A stretch of DNA of 44,781 nt from Candidatus Poribacteria bacterium (GCA_022823085.1 JAJDXV010000151.1:1-44781), one strand, 5' to 3'; positions 18,399 to 28,491 are shown, counted from the stretch's first letter. Numbers and translations: made by a program. Notes: generated by a model not told the origin, from the sequence alone.

Positions 18399-18426
18399 TC
18401 GTTGGCATCCATAGGCATACAAATTT

Positions 18427-20472
18427 TTAGTGCAGAACATTCCAAAGAAAGATTACGCCATCCTCACTGCCGCTTGCGAGTATGTTACCATCGGATGAAA
18501 ACACCAGGGCATTCACCCAATCAACATGCCCTTTGAGAGTAGACAGTTTGTTACCGGTGGCAACATCCCACAGCCGAATGGTTCCATCACGACTTCCACA
18601 GGCAAGAACCTTGCTATCCGTGGAAAATCCTAATACGTTACCATAATCGTTTTGTCCTTCAATAGAAGTGAGTTCACTACCGGTGGCAACATCCCAGAGT
18701 TGAACGCTGAAAGCATTATTGATGCTTGCAAGTATCTTACCATCCATAGAAAATGCTAAGGCGTGGATTTTGCCTGATGGTATATTTAATATTTCGGTTC
18801 CGGTCCTTGTCTCCCACAACCGTATTGTTTTGTCATCACCCCCACTTGCAAGCGTCCCACCGTTGGTGGTGAATGCCAGTGCGTTAACGGTATCTGTATG
18901 TCCCTTTAGCGTGAGATTCATTGTCCTATCGGGAATATTCCATAAATGCACAGTAAATCGGTAGTCCTCAGTCGCACGATCTGAATTTAGTGCTGTAGCA
19001 AGCATACTACCATCTTGGGAGAACACAACCATACCAATCGCTCCAGTGGAAGAGCTTGATGAGTTTCGCACTCCGGAAAGTTTCGGTAATTCTCCGAAAT
19101 ATGATTCAACGGGCGAATCAGACAGTTTATCCGCTGTACGTGTATCCCATAAACCCAAGGTACTGTTTACACCCTCCTGAATGAACGGACCACGGGTCCG
19201 TCTTTTAAATCGGAAACGTTTTATACCACTTACGGTGCTGCCATCAGGTGAAAATACCAAGGCGTTAATCCACCCGTTAGGGTCTACGCCGTTAGATAGT
19301 TGCGTAAAATTGTGTGCATCCCACAGTGCAATCGTGTTAATATGTCCACTTGCAATCGTACTGTTGTCGGGTGAAAACGCCAACGCGGTCAGCCGCTGTG
19401 TATGTCCTGTTGAAAAGGCAGCCAACTCGTCACCGGTGTTCACATTCCATACTCGGATATCACCGTCTGGGTTCACGCCTACAACCGTCTGGCTATCATC
19501 TGGTGAAAATGCCAGCTTATGAATCGGAGGGTCTAAACCTGCCCCGAGCGTGGTACGAAGTGTTTTCGTTGGAACATCCCACAACTCAATTTCATCAATT
19601 TCACCAAGCCGTCTCTGGCAAGCCAAAGTCTTACCGTTTTTAGAAAAGGTGAGTATTCCCCACATTTTTGCGTTTTTTGTTAAGTCTTTTATCGATTTCC
19701 CTGTGTTAACATCCCAGAGACGGTTCGGGGCGTTACTGGTATTCGTAACAAGGAGCGTGCCATCTGGCGAAAATACCAATTGGCTGATGCGACCTTTCGG
19801 GCCTTGAAACGTTTTCAGATGTTTTCCAGTCGTGGCATCCTTCAACCGAATTTTGCCATTCTTGTAGCCAATTGCATAAAGACCGTTGTCCTGAATTTTA
19901 GTAAGATATAAACCTGCAGTGGTAACCTCGTATCCGAACGCAGAACTCAGTACACCTCCAAACGTATCTGAAGATTTCGGATCGAAGTTCTTTATTTCCA
20001 ACCCCGTTGTAACATCCCACAATCGAACCGAACCGTTGTAATTTTCACAAAGAAGCGTTTTATTATCTTCAAGAATTCTAAGTGCCTGTATCCGAGCCCT
20101 TTGTCTTTTGATGGATTTCAAAAGATTGCCGGTGGCAACATCCCAGATTAGGATTGTGTCATATTCTCCAGTCGCCAAGGTTTTACCGTCCGGTGAGAAT
20201 GCCACGAGACCTATTTCTGATACATAATCGGTAAATAGGGCGCGTTCGGCACCGGTGTGAGTATCATAAAGCCAAACACCAGTAGCACTGCCTACAGCAA
20301 TTTGGGTGCCGTCGGGTGAAAAACTTATGCCACGAATTTCCCCTTTGCAGAGGCGTGCTTTCGCGCCTTCCGGTAATTTCCATTCGGTATGATCTTGGGC
20401 AATTCCAATGGACGGAAGCAGTGTGTAAATTAACAACAAAATAGTGATGACGAATGCGTGTTTCATCTTCAT
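18427..20472 (-). CDS. secreted WD40-repeat protein
   Basis: A 681-residue protein with a signal peptide (MKMKHAFVITILLLIYTL..., ending near IGIAQ). About thirteen WD40 repeats follow, seen as recurring LAFSPDG and LWDV/LWNV blocks (for example LAFSPDNSTIASGHINTIALWD). They should form one or two beta-propellers that act as a protein-binding platform outside the cytoplasm. No enzymatic domain is seen. Near-identical repeats are numerous, so unequal exchange within the gene is possible. It starts four bases after the TPR/FG-GAP gene, and the two probably work together. Confidence 0.9.
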   Translation of the reverse strand: MKMKHAFVITILLLIYTLLPSIGIAQDHTEWKLPEGAKARLCKGEIRGISFSPDGTQIAVGSATGVWLYDTHTGAERALFTDYVSEIGLVAFSPDGKTLATGEYDTILIWDVATGNLLKSIKRQRARIQALRILEDNKTLLCENYNGSVRLWDVTTGLEIKNFDPKSSDTFGGVLSSAFGYEVTTAGLYLTKIQDNGLYAIGYKNGKIRLKDATTGKHLKTFQGPKGRISQLVFSPDGTLLVTNTSNAPNRLWDVNTGKSIKDLTKNAKMWGILTFSKNGKTLACQRRLGEIDEIELWDVPTKTLRTTLGAGLDPPIHKLAFSPDDSQTVVGVNPDGDIRVWNVNTGDELAAFSTGHTQRLTALAFSPDNSTIASGHINTIALWDAHNFTQLSNGVDPNGWINALVFSPDGSTVSGIKRFRFKRRTRGPFIQEGVNSTLGLWDTRTADKLSDSPVESYFGELPKLSGVRNSSSSSTGAIGMVVFSQDGSMLATALNSDRATEDYRFTVHLWNIPDRTMNLTLKGHTDTVNALAFTTNGGTLASGGDDKTIRLWETRTGTEILNIPSGKIHALAFSMDGKILASINNAFSVQLWDVATGSELTSIEGQNDYGNVLGFSTDSKVLACGSRDGTIRLWDVATGNKLSTLKGHVDWVNALVFSSDGNILASGSEDGVIFLWNVLH

Positions 20473-20476
20473 AGTT

Positions 20477-23400
20477 TCATTCCTGTGTTGGTAATGGTGG
20501 TAAACGGTGCTTCACGCGTCGGGTATTATATTTGAGTTGATACCGTCGATGCACTGCGTCGTCTGGATAATGCTCGGTATCTGGATACGGATAGGCGGAC
20601 ATGCCGTGAAACGGCAGCGGCTCAACCGTCTGCGATGTGAGGGTGTTGATGTCGCCGTCTTTGTCCCACCCGTCGCTATAAAGGATAAAATCTCGCACCC
20701 AACCTGGTTTCAATGCTGGCAGGCGTGCGGCATCAAATTCCACTGTGATTTCATCGCCAGCATTAAGAATCACATACATGTCATCAACTTCTTGCAATAG
20801 CGGATTAACATCTCCGTAGCGGGTGTAATAACCTGCAAGGTCGCGCCATTGCGCCTCTGTTGTTACTTTCTGATAGTCAAACAAGTGTGGTGCGTGCGGG
20901 TTTGGACGATACATCTCGGAAAAGCCGCGGTAGTGCAAATCCGCGCTATCCGGGTTCAACGTCGTCATCTCTATCGGTACGTCTTGCGTGCCGACAGTGA
21001 AAAACGCCGCATCCCAATAAATTTGCATATCGGTTTCAATCCGGACGTGTCGGTCGTCGGATAGGAATTTGCCTGTCAGATCGACGGTAATCGTCTTGTT
21101 TTTGCCTGCTGGCAGCCCAATCATATCAATTACGGTTTCCCATTCTCCGGTTGCGTCCTTCACAGCGACTGACGGGAAACGGGGACTAATTTCGGGGTTT
21201 TGGAACAGCGCGACGTTGATACTCGTATCCGTCGGAAATATCCAACCGCTGAGAAATAGCGTTACAGGCGTGTCGTTTGGTATATCACCGAGATCGAGAA
21301 CTATGGCGTGCGGTTCAACAACGCCTTGGTAGGGACCGGGGGCGTGTTCAACGGCGTAGTGGTAATCAAACGTTCTTAAAGCATCGGACACATCTTCACC
21401 ACGGTGATCAGTCGCAGCTTTCGGGTGCAGTTTCTCTTTGACTCCGTAAACCTTAAATTCAGCGAACGGTGGCGGAACATACTGCTCATTTACGAAGATG
21501 TCGGTGCCTGCTGGGTGGTCTACCGCGATTAGTTTCACTTCGTCAAAATAGGCGGTCTCCCATAACTCTTCCGTAATCTGAATGGAATACCTTCCATCTT
21601 TCGGTTGTATCTGTGTCCCCGAAACCTTTACGAAATCTCGTGTCTCATCAGGCGCGACAAACCCCATTGAAGTGACAAGTCCCAAAGGCGCGCGCCAAAG
21701 CAGATCGGTGACGAATTCGTATTTCTCACCGTCGTAGACATATAGGAACGGACAGGAACCTTTGAGTATCTGCTTCTCCAGAATCCGTTGTTTCGCCTGT
21801 GGTTTGATGACGTTCTGCGGCACACCGTTCGTCCAGACAACACGCACAATGTCCGCCATGTCAAACGCACCTAACCCGAAATGGGAGACCTGTTCGGATA
21901 CATACTGCAGTTGATAGAGGTCACCGACTTTCACCTCCAGTTTCGAGCCGATACCGTCTCTATTGACTTTATTATTTCCGGTAGTGATACCTTCCAACCG
22001 TACCTGTATCCAATTATTTTCGTTGCCACCGTTGTTTTGCAATGCGCGGAGTTCTCCTTTACCGTTAAAGAAAAATAGGTCGAGATCGCCATCATTGTCG
22101 TAATCACCGACTGCTCCAGCGGTTGCGTTGTGGAGGATCGCCCCCTCTGTTGGTGTAACGGTTTCTATAAGCGGATACGGTTCCATAAACTGCCCAGTAC
22201 CATCATTACGGAATAGGAACATCCCATCTTCACCACTCACCCAGAGGTCAATAAATCCGTCGTTATCGTAATCTATATTTTTTAATAGCGTGGGTGACAG
22301 ATCACGTACATCCGCCTCTAAGCGTGGATCGCTCATAAAACTTCCATCGCCTCTATTGAGATAGAGATAGATCTGATCTGCTGTTGATAGAAAAATATCA
22401 ATGTCTCCGTCATTGTCGTAATCGCCAACAGCAGCAGCGGTATAATGGATTTCCTGCGAAATTCCGGTATCGTCGGAAACCGCGCGGAGTTTCCCTTGAC
22501 GGAGGTTATCGTAGAGGGTACATCCCATTTCGCGGTGTATGGTAAAAACATCTATATCGCCATCGTCATCGAAATCAGCGGAGAATGCTTCAGCGGGGGC
22601 AGCTTGTTGCACTGGATTTACAAAGGTCTGTTCTGTGACATCGGTGAAGGTCTCATCGCCGTTGTTTCGGTACATCGTGATGTCATTTCGTCCTGAAAAA
22701 AGATCCAGATCGCCGTCGTGATCGTAATCAATGGAAAAGAGGCAACCGATTTCTTCTTGTATCTGTTCATGCTGGACGATAGGTGATACCGACCAATTTT
22801 CGGTCTCGTCTATACGGAGGCGTATTATCCCGTTGAGGGTTTGTAACAAGAAATCTGGCGTGTCGTTTTTGTCGATATCTGCATAAGCGGCAGTGTGTGG
22901 AAATTGCGATTCTTGTCCTAATATCTCTTGAATTTGCGGGACTGGCACATATATGCCATCGGTATTTTGTAAAAGCAATCTAATCGTAGTATAGAGGTCA
23001 AAGTTTCCGTCGCCATCATAGTCGAGCAATGAAATGTCGGCGGATTCGACAGGGATGCTATCCATATTTGCAAAGCCAAGTTGTTCGGTAACGTCCACAA
23101 ATTCCACATCAATGGGTATGCTCTCTTTAGCGATGATTCGCGCGCGAAATCCTGCACTGAACGTCTCTATGGGATGCCCCAAGATATCGGTTACCAATTC
23201 ACCGATGCCTTGCTGGTAACGCGGGCTTGCACGGTGTAAGTTCTCAAAGATACGGATATTTCGGCTGGCGAGTTTTAAATCTGTCTGCTCTATCGCCGCG
23301 ATCCCTTGCGTGAGGTATTCGAGTTTTTCTGCGTCCGTATCACCTAAGAGGATCATCAACACCTGACAAAGTTCCGCCGCTGCTTCGAGTTGTTCTTGTT

Positions 23401-23983
23401 CAATCAACCCTTGTGTCAACTTCAGTAAAACGACAACATTCACCGGTGACCGCGAGTGGAGTTCCTGTAGATGCCGAACAGCCTCCTGCTGTGCTTCCGG
23501 ATCGTTTCGTTGACCGAGGTAGTGACGCACGAGTTTGTAGCGAAACTCCAATTCATCGGGATCCAAGCGCACGGCTTCGTTCATCGCTTCTACGGCTAAA
23601 TCGCTTTTCCCTTGCAGTTGATAGACCTCGGACAAGATGAAATGTAATTGGCTATCCATCGGTGCGATAGCGATGCCGCGTTTCGCCCACAATTCAGCGG
23701 CATCTGCCTGTTGTAGACGAAGATGTGCAACGGCGAGGTTTCCATAACCGATGGCTTCGTCTGGAAGCAGTTCAATAAGGGCAGTAAATGCCTCAACAGC
23801 CTTGGAGGGTTGTGATTCTTCAAGGTATGCCAACCCTAAATTCTGGTGCCGGATTGCCGTTTCAATAATTCCGGTGTTGTCTGTCTCTTGTGTCCATCCC
23901 GACGAGACAGCGAAACACCACACCAACAGCAGTGAACACTTCAAACATTTTTTTATAGTGGGCGGTACGAATCTCAATATCAT
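20477..23983 (-). CDS. large secreted TPR / FG-GAP (VCBS) / UnbV-like protein
   Basis: A 1168-residue protein. I start it at ATG 23983, which follows AGAGGA, overlaps the previous stop as ATGA, and begins a signal peptide (LKCSLLLVWCFAVSSG). A longer in-frame reading to 24091 lacks these. Domains: TPR repeats at about residues 35-190 (LGLAYLEESQPSKAVEAF, FILSEVYQLQGKSDLAVEAM); FG-GAP/VCBS repeats at about 290-680 with at least seven calcium loops such as DYDGDGNFDLY, DYDHDGDLDLF and DYDNDGDIDIF; an ASPIC/UnbV-like segment (IGSKLEVKVGDLYQ..., VVWTNGVPQNV) near 700-765; and a C-terminal region with no clear family. This architecture resembles CRTAC1-type secreted proteins. A role in binding at the cell surface is inferred. 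Confidence 0.88.
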   Translation of the reverse strand: MILRFVPPTIKKCLKCSLLLVWCFAVSSGWTQETDNTGIIETAIRHQNLGLAYLEESQPSKAVEAFTALIELLPDEAIGYGNLAVAHLRLQQADAAELWAKRGIAIAPMDSQLHFILSEVYQLQGKSDLAVEAMNEAVRLDPDELEFRYKLVRHYLGQRNDPEAQQEAVRHLQELHSRSPVNVVVLLKLTQGLIEQEQLEAAAELCQVLMILLGDTDAEKLEYLTQGIAAIEQTDLKLASRNIRIFENLHRASPRYQQGIGELVTDILGHPIETFSAGFRARIIAKESIPIDVEFVDVTEQLGFANMDSIPVESADISLLDYDGDGNFDLYTTIRLLLQNTDGIYVPVPQIQEILGQESQFPHTAAYADIDKNDTPDFLLQTLNGIIRLRIDETENWSVSPIVQHEQIQEEIGCLFSIDYDHDGDLDLFSGRNDITMYRNNGDETFTDVTEQTFVNPVQQAAPAEAFSADFDDDGDIDVFTIHREMGCTLYDNLRQGKLRAVSDDTGISQEIHYTAAAVGDYDNDGDIDIFLSTADQIYLYLNRGDGSFMSDPRLEADVRDLSPTLLKNIDYDNDGFIDLWVSGEDGMFLFRNDGTGQFMEPYPLIETVTPTEGAILHNATAGAVGDYDNDGDLDLFFFNGKGELRALQNNGGNENNWIQVRLEGITTGNNKVNRDGIGSKLEVKVGDLYQLQYVSEQVSHFGLGAFDMADIVRVVWTNGVPQNVIKPQAKQRILEKQILKGSCPFLYVYDGEKYEFVTDLLWRAPLGLVTSMGFVAPDETRDFVKVSGTQIQPKDGRYSIQITEELWETAYFDEVKLIAVDHPAGTDIFVNEQYVPPPFAEFKVYGVKEKLHPKAATDHRGEDVSDALRTFDYHYAVEHAPGPYQGVVEPHAIVLDLGDIPNDTPVTLFLSGWIFPTDTSINVALFQNPEISPRFPSVAVKDATGEWETVIDMIGLPAGKNKTITVDLTGKFLSDDRHVRIETDMQIYWDAAFFTVGTQDVPIEMTTLNPDSADLHYRGFSEMYRPNPHAPHLFDYQKVTTEAQWRDLAGYYTRYGDVNPLLQEVDDMYVILNAGDEITVEFDAARLPALKPGWVRDFILYSDGWDKDGDINTLTSQTVEPLPFHGMSAYPYPDTEHYPDDAVHRRYQLKYNTRRVKHRLPPLPTQE

Positions 23984-24243
23984 GCATTTTCCTCTTTCTG
24001 AAAATCTTCTGCGGTATCCACGACTGCCTGTCGTAGGGTCCGCCGTCTCAGGGCAAGTGAATCTTCGAGTTGCTTGAGGTGAAGCAGCCATGACTCCTTC
24101 GAATCGCCTTCCTCCGTGCCGAACCCGTCTGTTATAGAGAGCCGAATATATTTCAGACGTTCTGACTGTAGGACTTTCATTTGCGAGTCATAGTCTTCAA
24201 CGCCGGATTCCAATAAGGTAATCAGTTCGCGTATTTTTTCCAA
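23980..24243 (-). CDS. small helical protein of unknown function
   Basis: An 87-residue, mostly helical and charged protein (MEKIRELITLLESGVEDYDSQ...). It starts at TTG 24243, about eight bases after AAGGAG, so the unusual start codon is well supported. It has no signal peptide, motif or family that I recognise; a coiled coil is likely over most of its length. The stop overlaps the ATG of the large FG-GAP gene (ATGA), so translation of the two is coupled. It may be a cytoplasmic partner or leader for that operon. Confidence 0.72.
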   Translation of the reverse strand: MEKIRELITLLESGVEDYDSQMKVLQSERLKYIRLSITDGFGTEEGDSKESWLLHLKQLEDSLALRRRTLRQAVVDTAEDFQKEENA

Positions 24244-24442
24244 TGTGTGTCTCCTTTTCAGTTGTGTTTTCGTAATTGGTATATCAAGGTGAGATGTAAA
24301 ATAGTGTATCTTATTTTATGTTTGTAATCAAATGAAAATTCAACTAAGGGTGTGTGAAATATTTGTCAATTGTCTGAATTAGGACTTTCAGGATTAGCAG
24401 ATTGACAGGGTTTTTTCCGACAAATGGATGGCTCTGTTTCGC
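24244..24442. other. intergenic region without gene
   Basis: This divergent spacer separates the leftward FG-GAP operon and the rightward Uma2 gene. The segment 24371-24409 (TGTCTGAATTAGGACTTTC and on) resembles a widely scattered AT-rich repeat type seen in other uncultured bacteria, but only one copy is in the window, so I do not name it. Confidence 0.35.
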
Positions 24443-24471
24443 TTGCATTCTTTTGGGACAAGTTGTATAAT
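24443..24471 (+). promoter_or_regulatory. sigma70-type promoter for the Uma2 gene
   Basis: TTGCAT (24443-24448) and TATAAT (24466-24471) with a 17-base spacer lie 44 bases before ATG 24515. Confidence 0.6.
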
Positions 24472-24514
24472 AGACCTTATATCAACAACTCACAAACAGC
24501 AAAGGAGAACACCG

Positions 24515-25201
24515 ATGGAAACTTCCCCAAACGTGCGTCGTCCGCCTTATGCTCCCACAGAAATGGAAGAAGAACTCTACCCGGAATCGGATGGTAAACC
24601 TATGGCTGACACAGACCTCCACCTTTATTGGATAAAGCGTGTGCAGGATATGCTCGAAACTTATCTTTCGCGGGACCCAGGGATCTATATCTCTGGGAAT
24701 ATTATGATGTATGACATAGAGGGCCCGATGCGAACCGCTGTCTCGCCCGATATTCTTGTCGCTTTCGGGCTCGGACAGAAGTTCCGCCGCACTTATAAAG
24801 TATGGGAAGAAGGGAAACCGCCAGACTTCGTGATGGAGTTTTCCAGTAAGAGGACCTATCGAAATGATTTAGATGAGAAAATGGCACTCTACGCGCGTAT
24901 GAACATTCCAGAGTATTTCCTCTATGATCCAGATAGAAGATATCTACCATCGCCGCTACTCGGATTTCGGCTTGTTGAGGGTCAGTATATTGAGATTGCT
25001 CCAGACGTTGATGCAGCGATACATTCAGAGATATTGGCTCTGAATTTCCATTTAACGGAAGAGGGTCTCGCGCTTTACGATCCCCAATCAGAACGGTGGC
25101 TACAAACCCTTGCAGAACAAGAAGCGGCAGCTCGACAGAAGGCTGAAGCAGAAGTCGCGCGACTCCAAGCAGAAATTGCACGCTTGAAAGAGCGCAGGTA
25201 A
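24515..25201 (+). CDS. Uma2-family (DUF820) PD-(D/E)XK nuclease-like protein
   Basis: A 228-residue protein of the Uma2 (DUF820) family, which has a restriction-endonuclease fold and unknown biological targets. Active-site residues fit AVSPDILVAFG (Asp) and PDFVMEFSSKRT (Glu and Lys). A second family run is MALYARMNIPEYFLYDPD. The C-terminal 45 residues form a coiled coil (LAEQEAAARQKAEAEVARLQAE), as in many Uma2 proteins. ATG 24515 follows AAAGGAG and a good promoter. These genes are numerous in cyanobacteria and some other lineages. It precedes the retropepsin-like gene by 36 bases. Confidence 0.9.
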   Translation: METSPNVRRPPYAPTEMEEELYPESDGKPMADTDLHLYWIKRVQDMLETYLSRDPGIYISGNIMMYDIEGPMRTAVSPDILVAFGLGQKFRRTYKVWEEGKPPDFVMEFSSKRTYRNDLDEKMALYARMNIPEYFLYDPDRRYLPSPLLGFRLVEGQYIEIAPDVDAAIHSEILALNFHLTEEGLALYDPQSERWLQTLAEQEAAARQKAEAEVARLQAEIARLKERR

Positions 25202-25237
25202 GACTATTGCCTGTAGCGTAAACTGAGGTAAGAAAAA

Positions 25238-25651
25238 GTGAAACACACAACAAAAATAGAACTTGCAAATCGAAAGGATCAGTTTTTAGCCGAAGCTGGG
25301 GTTATCAAACCTGAAGATATTCGGCAAGTGACCGTCGAAGACGCGATCGTTGATACTGGTGCAACTGGATTGTCCTTACCCAAACCGATTATAGAGCGAC
25401 TCGGCTTGACTCCCGTTAGAAGTAGAAGGGCACAGACCACAAACGGTATCGTTACGCGGACAGTTTATTCTGATGTCCGATATACCGTCTTAGAACGGGA
25501 GGGGACAATGGAGGTGGCGGACCTACCGGCCGGGCTGCCTGTTCTTGTCGGACACATGGTACTGGAATACCTGGATCTCTGTCTTGATATTAAAAAAGGG
25601 CTCATCTATAATCCCGCCCACGACGATGAATGGATTGAAGACCAGCTCTAA
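25238..25651 (+). CDS. retropepsin-like aspartic protease (clan AA)
   Basis: A 137-residue protein with the retropepsin active-site motif IVDTGATGLSLP near residue 46. The expected hydrophobic-hydrophobic-Gly pattern appears later (LVGHMVLEYLDLCLD), as in clan AA proteases. One domain of this kind would need to dimerise. GTG 25238 is the start; a weak AGGTAAG lies before it. No signal peptide, so a cytoplasmic product. These are common, uncharacterised proteases in cyanobacteria and similar genomes. It is followed by the hairpin repeats and then the methyltransferase gene. Confidence 0.82.
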   Translation: MKHTTKIELANRKDQFLAEAGVIKPEDIRQVTVEDAIVDTGATGLSLPKPIIERLGLTPVRSRRAQTTNGIVTRTVYSDVRYTVLEREGTMEVADLPAGLPVLVGHMVLEYLDLCLDIKKGLIYNPAHDDEWIEDQL

Positions 25652-25673
25652 ACTGTTCGTTTGGGTTTCCACG

Positions 25674-25744
25674 CTTCTGTAGCATAACCTGTTAGGTTGT
25701 GCCTGTCTTCTGTTCTTCTGTAGCATAACCTGTTAGGTTGTGCC
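25674..25744 (+). repeat. tandem pair of GTAGCATA...TGTGC hairpin repeats
   Basis: Two identical 30-base units, 25674-25703 and 25715-25744, lie in direct orientation with a 41-base period. Each contains GCATAACCT and AGGTTGTGC, pairing as a nine-base stem with one wobble around GTT. A third copy of the 24-base core is at 28456-28479. The pair is directly upstream of the methyltransferase ribosome-binding site. Confidence 0.88.
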
Positions 25745-25772
25745 ACCGTACCACAATAGCAAAGGAGATTCT

Positions 25773-28459
25773 ATGCCGAAAAACCGATTGATCATTACGG
25801 ACACCCCGATAAACTGCCTAACAACCCAACCCAAGAATTGAGTGGATTCGCCGAAGATGAGGAAAACGCACCCACCCGTTACCCGCGCGATGTAGCACTG
25901 GATCCGCAACTCGTCTGGAAAGGCAAAGATCAACAAAACGATAGCGATCTTGAAGTGCCAGCGGTACCCATCTACACGCAAGAACATATCCAACCCCAAG
26001 CGATTATTGAAAACCTTCGCGCACAAAAGCGGCGAGAATCAGAGCAGATAGAGTTGCTTTTTGAGGGCTTTGACGGTCTTGATTTTAACCAAAAAATCGA
26101 ATTCTATGAACACGAACAAAATTGGCACAACCGCTTTATCCTCGGCGACTCGCTTGCAGTGATGAATTCTCTCGCTGAAAAGGAACAACTCAAAAGCAGC
26201 GTGCAGATGATCTATTTTGACCCGCCGTACGGAATCAAGTTCGGTAGCAATTGGCAAGTTAGCACCCGAAAACGAGAGGTCAGTAACACAAAAGCAGAAG
26301 ACGTTACACCGCAACCAGAACAAGTTAAAGCATTTCGCGACACGTGGGAACTCGGCATCCATTCCTACCTCACTTACCTACGCGATCGTCTGACCGTTGC
26401 GCGTGAATTACTCACAGAGCGCGGCAGCATCTTCGTCCAGATTAGTGATGAAAATGTCCACCGAGTCCGATGTGTATTAGACGAGGTCTTTGGAGATGCG
26501 AATTTTGTTTCTACAATCACATGGACTCGCGCTGGCATGACATCTTCAACAGGGTTAGCCTCAGTCTCCGATTATCTTTTGTGGTATGCAAAGGATAAAG
26601 AACAAATGAAATATAACCAACTTTGGGTAAAATGGGATGAACGTGTGGCGGATCCACTCCTCAAGTCTTATACTCAAGTCGAGTTAAACGATGGGACACG
26701 GCGTAGAATGACAAAAGCAGAGGTAGAAAACCCAGCCTTGTTACCTGGGGGAGCGCGACGTTTTTTAGAAATATTAGCATCGTCACAAACCGGTAGCGGT
26801 GCTATATCTGAATACAAGTTTGAAGGCAAGGAATTCACACCTATCGGAAAAGATAGGGGTTGGCCGACAACTCACGAAGGGTTGGATCGGCTGGCAAAGC
26901 AGAGAAGATTAACTGGGAAAAAACGAACCTTGTACTATATCCGATATTCGACCGACTCTCCAGGACGTGCTAGAACTAATCTGTGGACAGATACCGCGGG
27001 ATCAACTCCTGAACGAAGATATGTTGTTGAAACAAATCCAAAAGTTATTCAAAGATGTATACTTATGACGACAGATCCCGGCGATCTTGTGTTAGATCCG
27101 ACGTGTGGCAGCGGCACGACCACTTATCTTGCAGAGCAGTGGGGCAGACGTTGGATAACGGTAGATACATCCCGCGTCGCTTTAGCATTGGCACGTACGC
27201 GTCTGATGTCCGCCAAATACCCTTATTATCGTTTAGAAGATACAAACGACATCAAGCAAGGTTTTGCTTACAAAACGGCATCGTATGTCAGCCTCTCAGA
27301 TATGGCAAATAACACAGAGGTTGACGACATCTATATCGAATATGCAGCAAAACTGGATCCGCTGCGCGCTGAAATGAACCGTCTCATGGGGCAAAACTGG
27401 GAAGAGTGGGAAGTGCCAGCAGAGACTGATAGTGAATGGGATTCTGAATTCCAGAATTTACATCGTCAATGGCTCAATTTCAAGCGAGAGCGACAACTCG
27501 CCATGGATGCTTCTACTGCGCGGCGTGGCAAAAAAGAGATCCTCTACGATCAACCGCATGAGGACACAAAACGGGTTCGTGTTACAGGTCCATTCACTGT
27601 AGAGAGTTTATCGCCGCATTTTGTGCTTGATCCTGTTGAAACAGAGACTGATACCGCAACGCCTGCTGCCCCAGATGTTTCACAAGATTATCATCAGCAT
27701 ATCCTTGAACATCTGAAAACAGGCGGGGTTCAAAACCGCCTTCAAGAACAGCGCATTACCTTTGATTGGTTGGAGGAACTGCCCGGTGAGTGGTTACATG
27801 CCGAAGGTGCGTATACAGATGTAGATAACAATATACAGAGCGTCGCTATTAGTATCGCTTCGCAATCCATTACTGTCGGTAGCCAATGGATAAATGAGGC
27901 TGCGAAGGAAGCTGCGCGCCGAACACCGCGATTCGATCTACTCATTATTGCCGGTTTTGCGTTTGAAGGTTATACTGCTGGTGAGGACACACGCATGGGA
28001 CGGCTTACGATCCTACCGGTTAAGATGAGTCCTGAGTTAATGGTGCGTGAACTTAAAAACACGGGTCAAGGGAACCTGTTCATGGTGTTCGGGGAACCGG
28101 ATGTCGAGATTGTGAATCATAAAGATGGGACGCATTCTGTGAAACTTTTGGGTGTAGATGTGTACGATCCGAAACAAGGGTTAACCCGCTCCGACACGCC
28201 AGAAGACATCGCCTGCTGGTTCATTGATACCGCCTATAACGGTGAAGCGTTTTTCGTGCGACACGCTTATTTCACAGGTGCAGATGAACCGTATAAGCAG
28301 CTGCAGCGCGCCCTCAATTCAGAAATTGACGCGGAGGCGTGGGAAGCACTTTATCGGACAGAGAGTCTACCGTTTGCGAAGCCTGAGACTGACAAAATTG
28401 CAGTGAAAGTCATCAACCACTACGGCGATGAGGTGATGAAGGAATATAAGATTTCGTAG
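25773..28459 (+). CDS. type III-like DNA methyltransferase (Mod), with apparent frameshift near the start
   Basis: A beta-class amino-methyltransferase, most likely making N6-methyladenine. The intact reading frame runs from TTG 25838 (873 residues). Motif IV is IYFDPPYGIKF (residues 128-131) and the SAM-binding motif is LDPTCGSGTT (about 419-428), with a target-recognition region between, the beta-class order. The true start should be ATG 25773, after AAAGGAG. It reads MPKNRLIITD and then stops, while the other frame continues PIDHYGHPDKLPNNPTQELSG, like known Mod N-termini. One missing A in the run 25779-25783 would join them. That is either an assembly error, a mutation, or possible switching. 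The long C-terminal part is of unknown function. Confidence 0.86.
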
Positions 28460-28479
28460 CATAACCTGTTAGGTTGTGC
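28456..28479 (+). repeat. GTAGCATA...TGTGC hairpin repeat, third copy of the ACCT variant
   Basis: Identical over 24 bases to the cores at 25679-25702 and 25720-25743. The methyltransferase stop codon TAG (28457-28459) is part of the repeat. Thus the gene is bracketed by same-direction copies. Confidence 0.88.
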
Positions 28480-28491
28480 AATGTCTGAATG

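Noticed and set aside
24371..24409. Dispersed TGTCTGAATTAGGACTTTC-type repeat
   Set aside because: It looks like a repeat known from other genomes, but only one copy is visible here, so the call cannot be supported.
25674..25744. CRISPR-like direct repeats
   Set aside because: Only two units, the spacing piece is 11 bases, there is no cas gene, and the same core occurs elsewhere as a dispersed hairpin.
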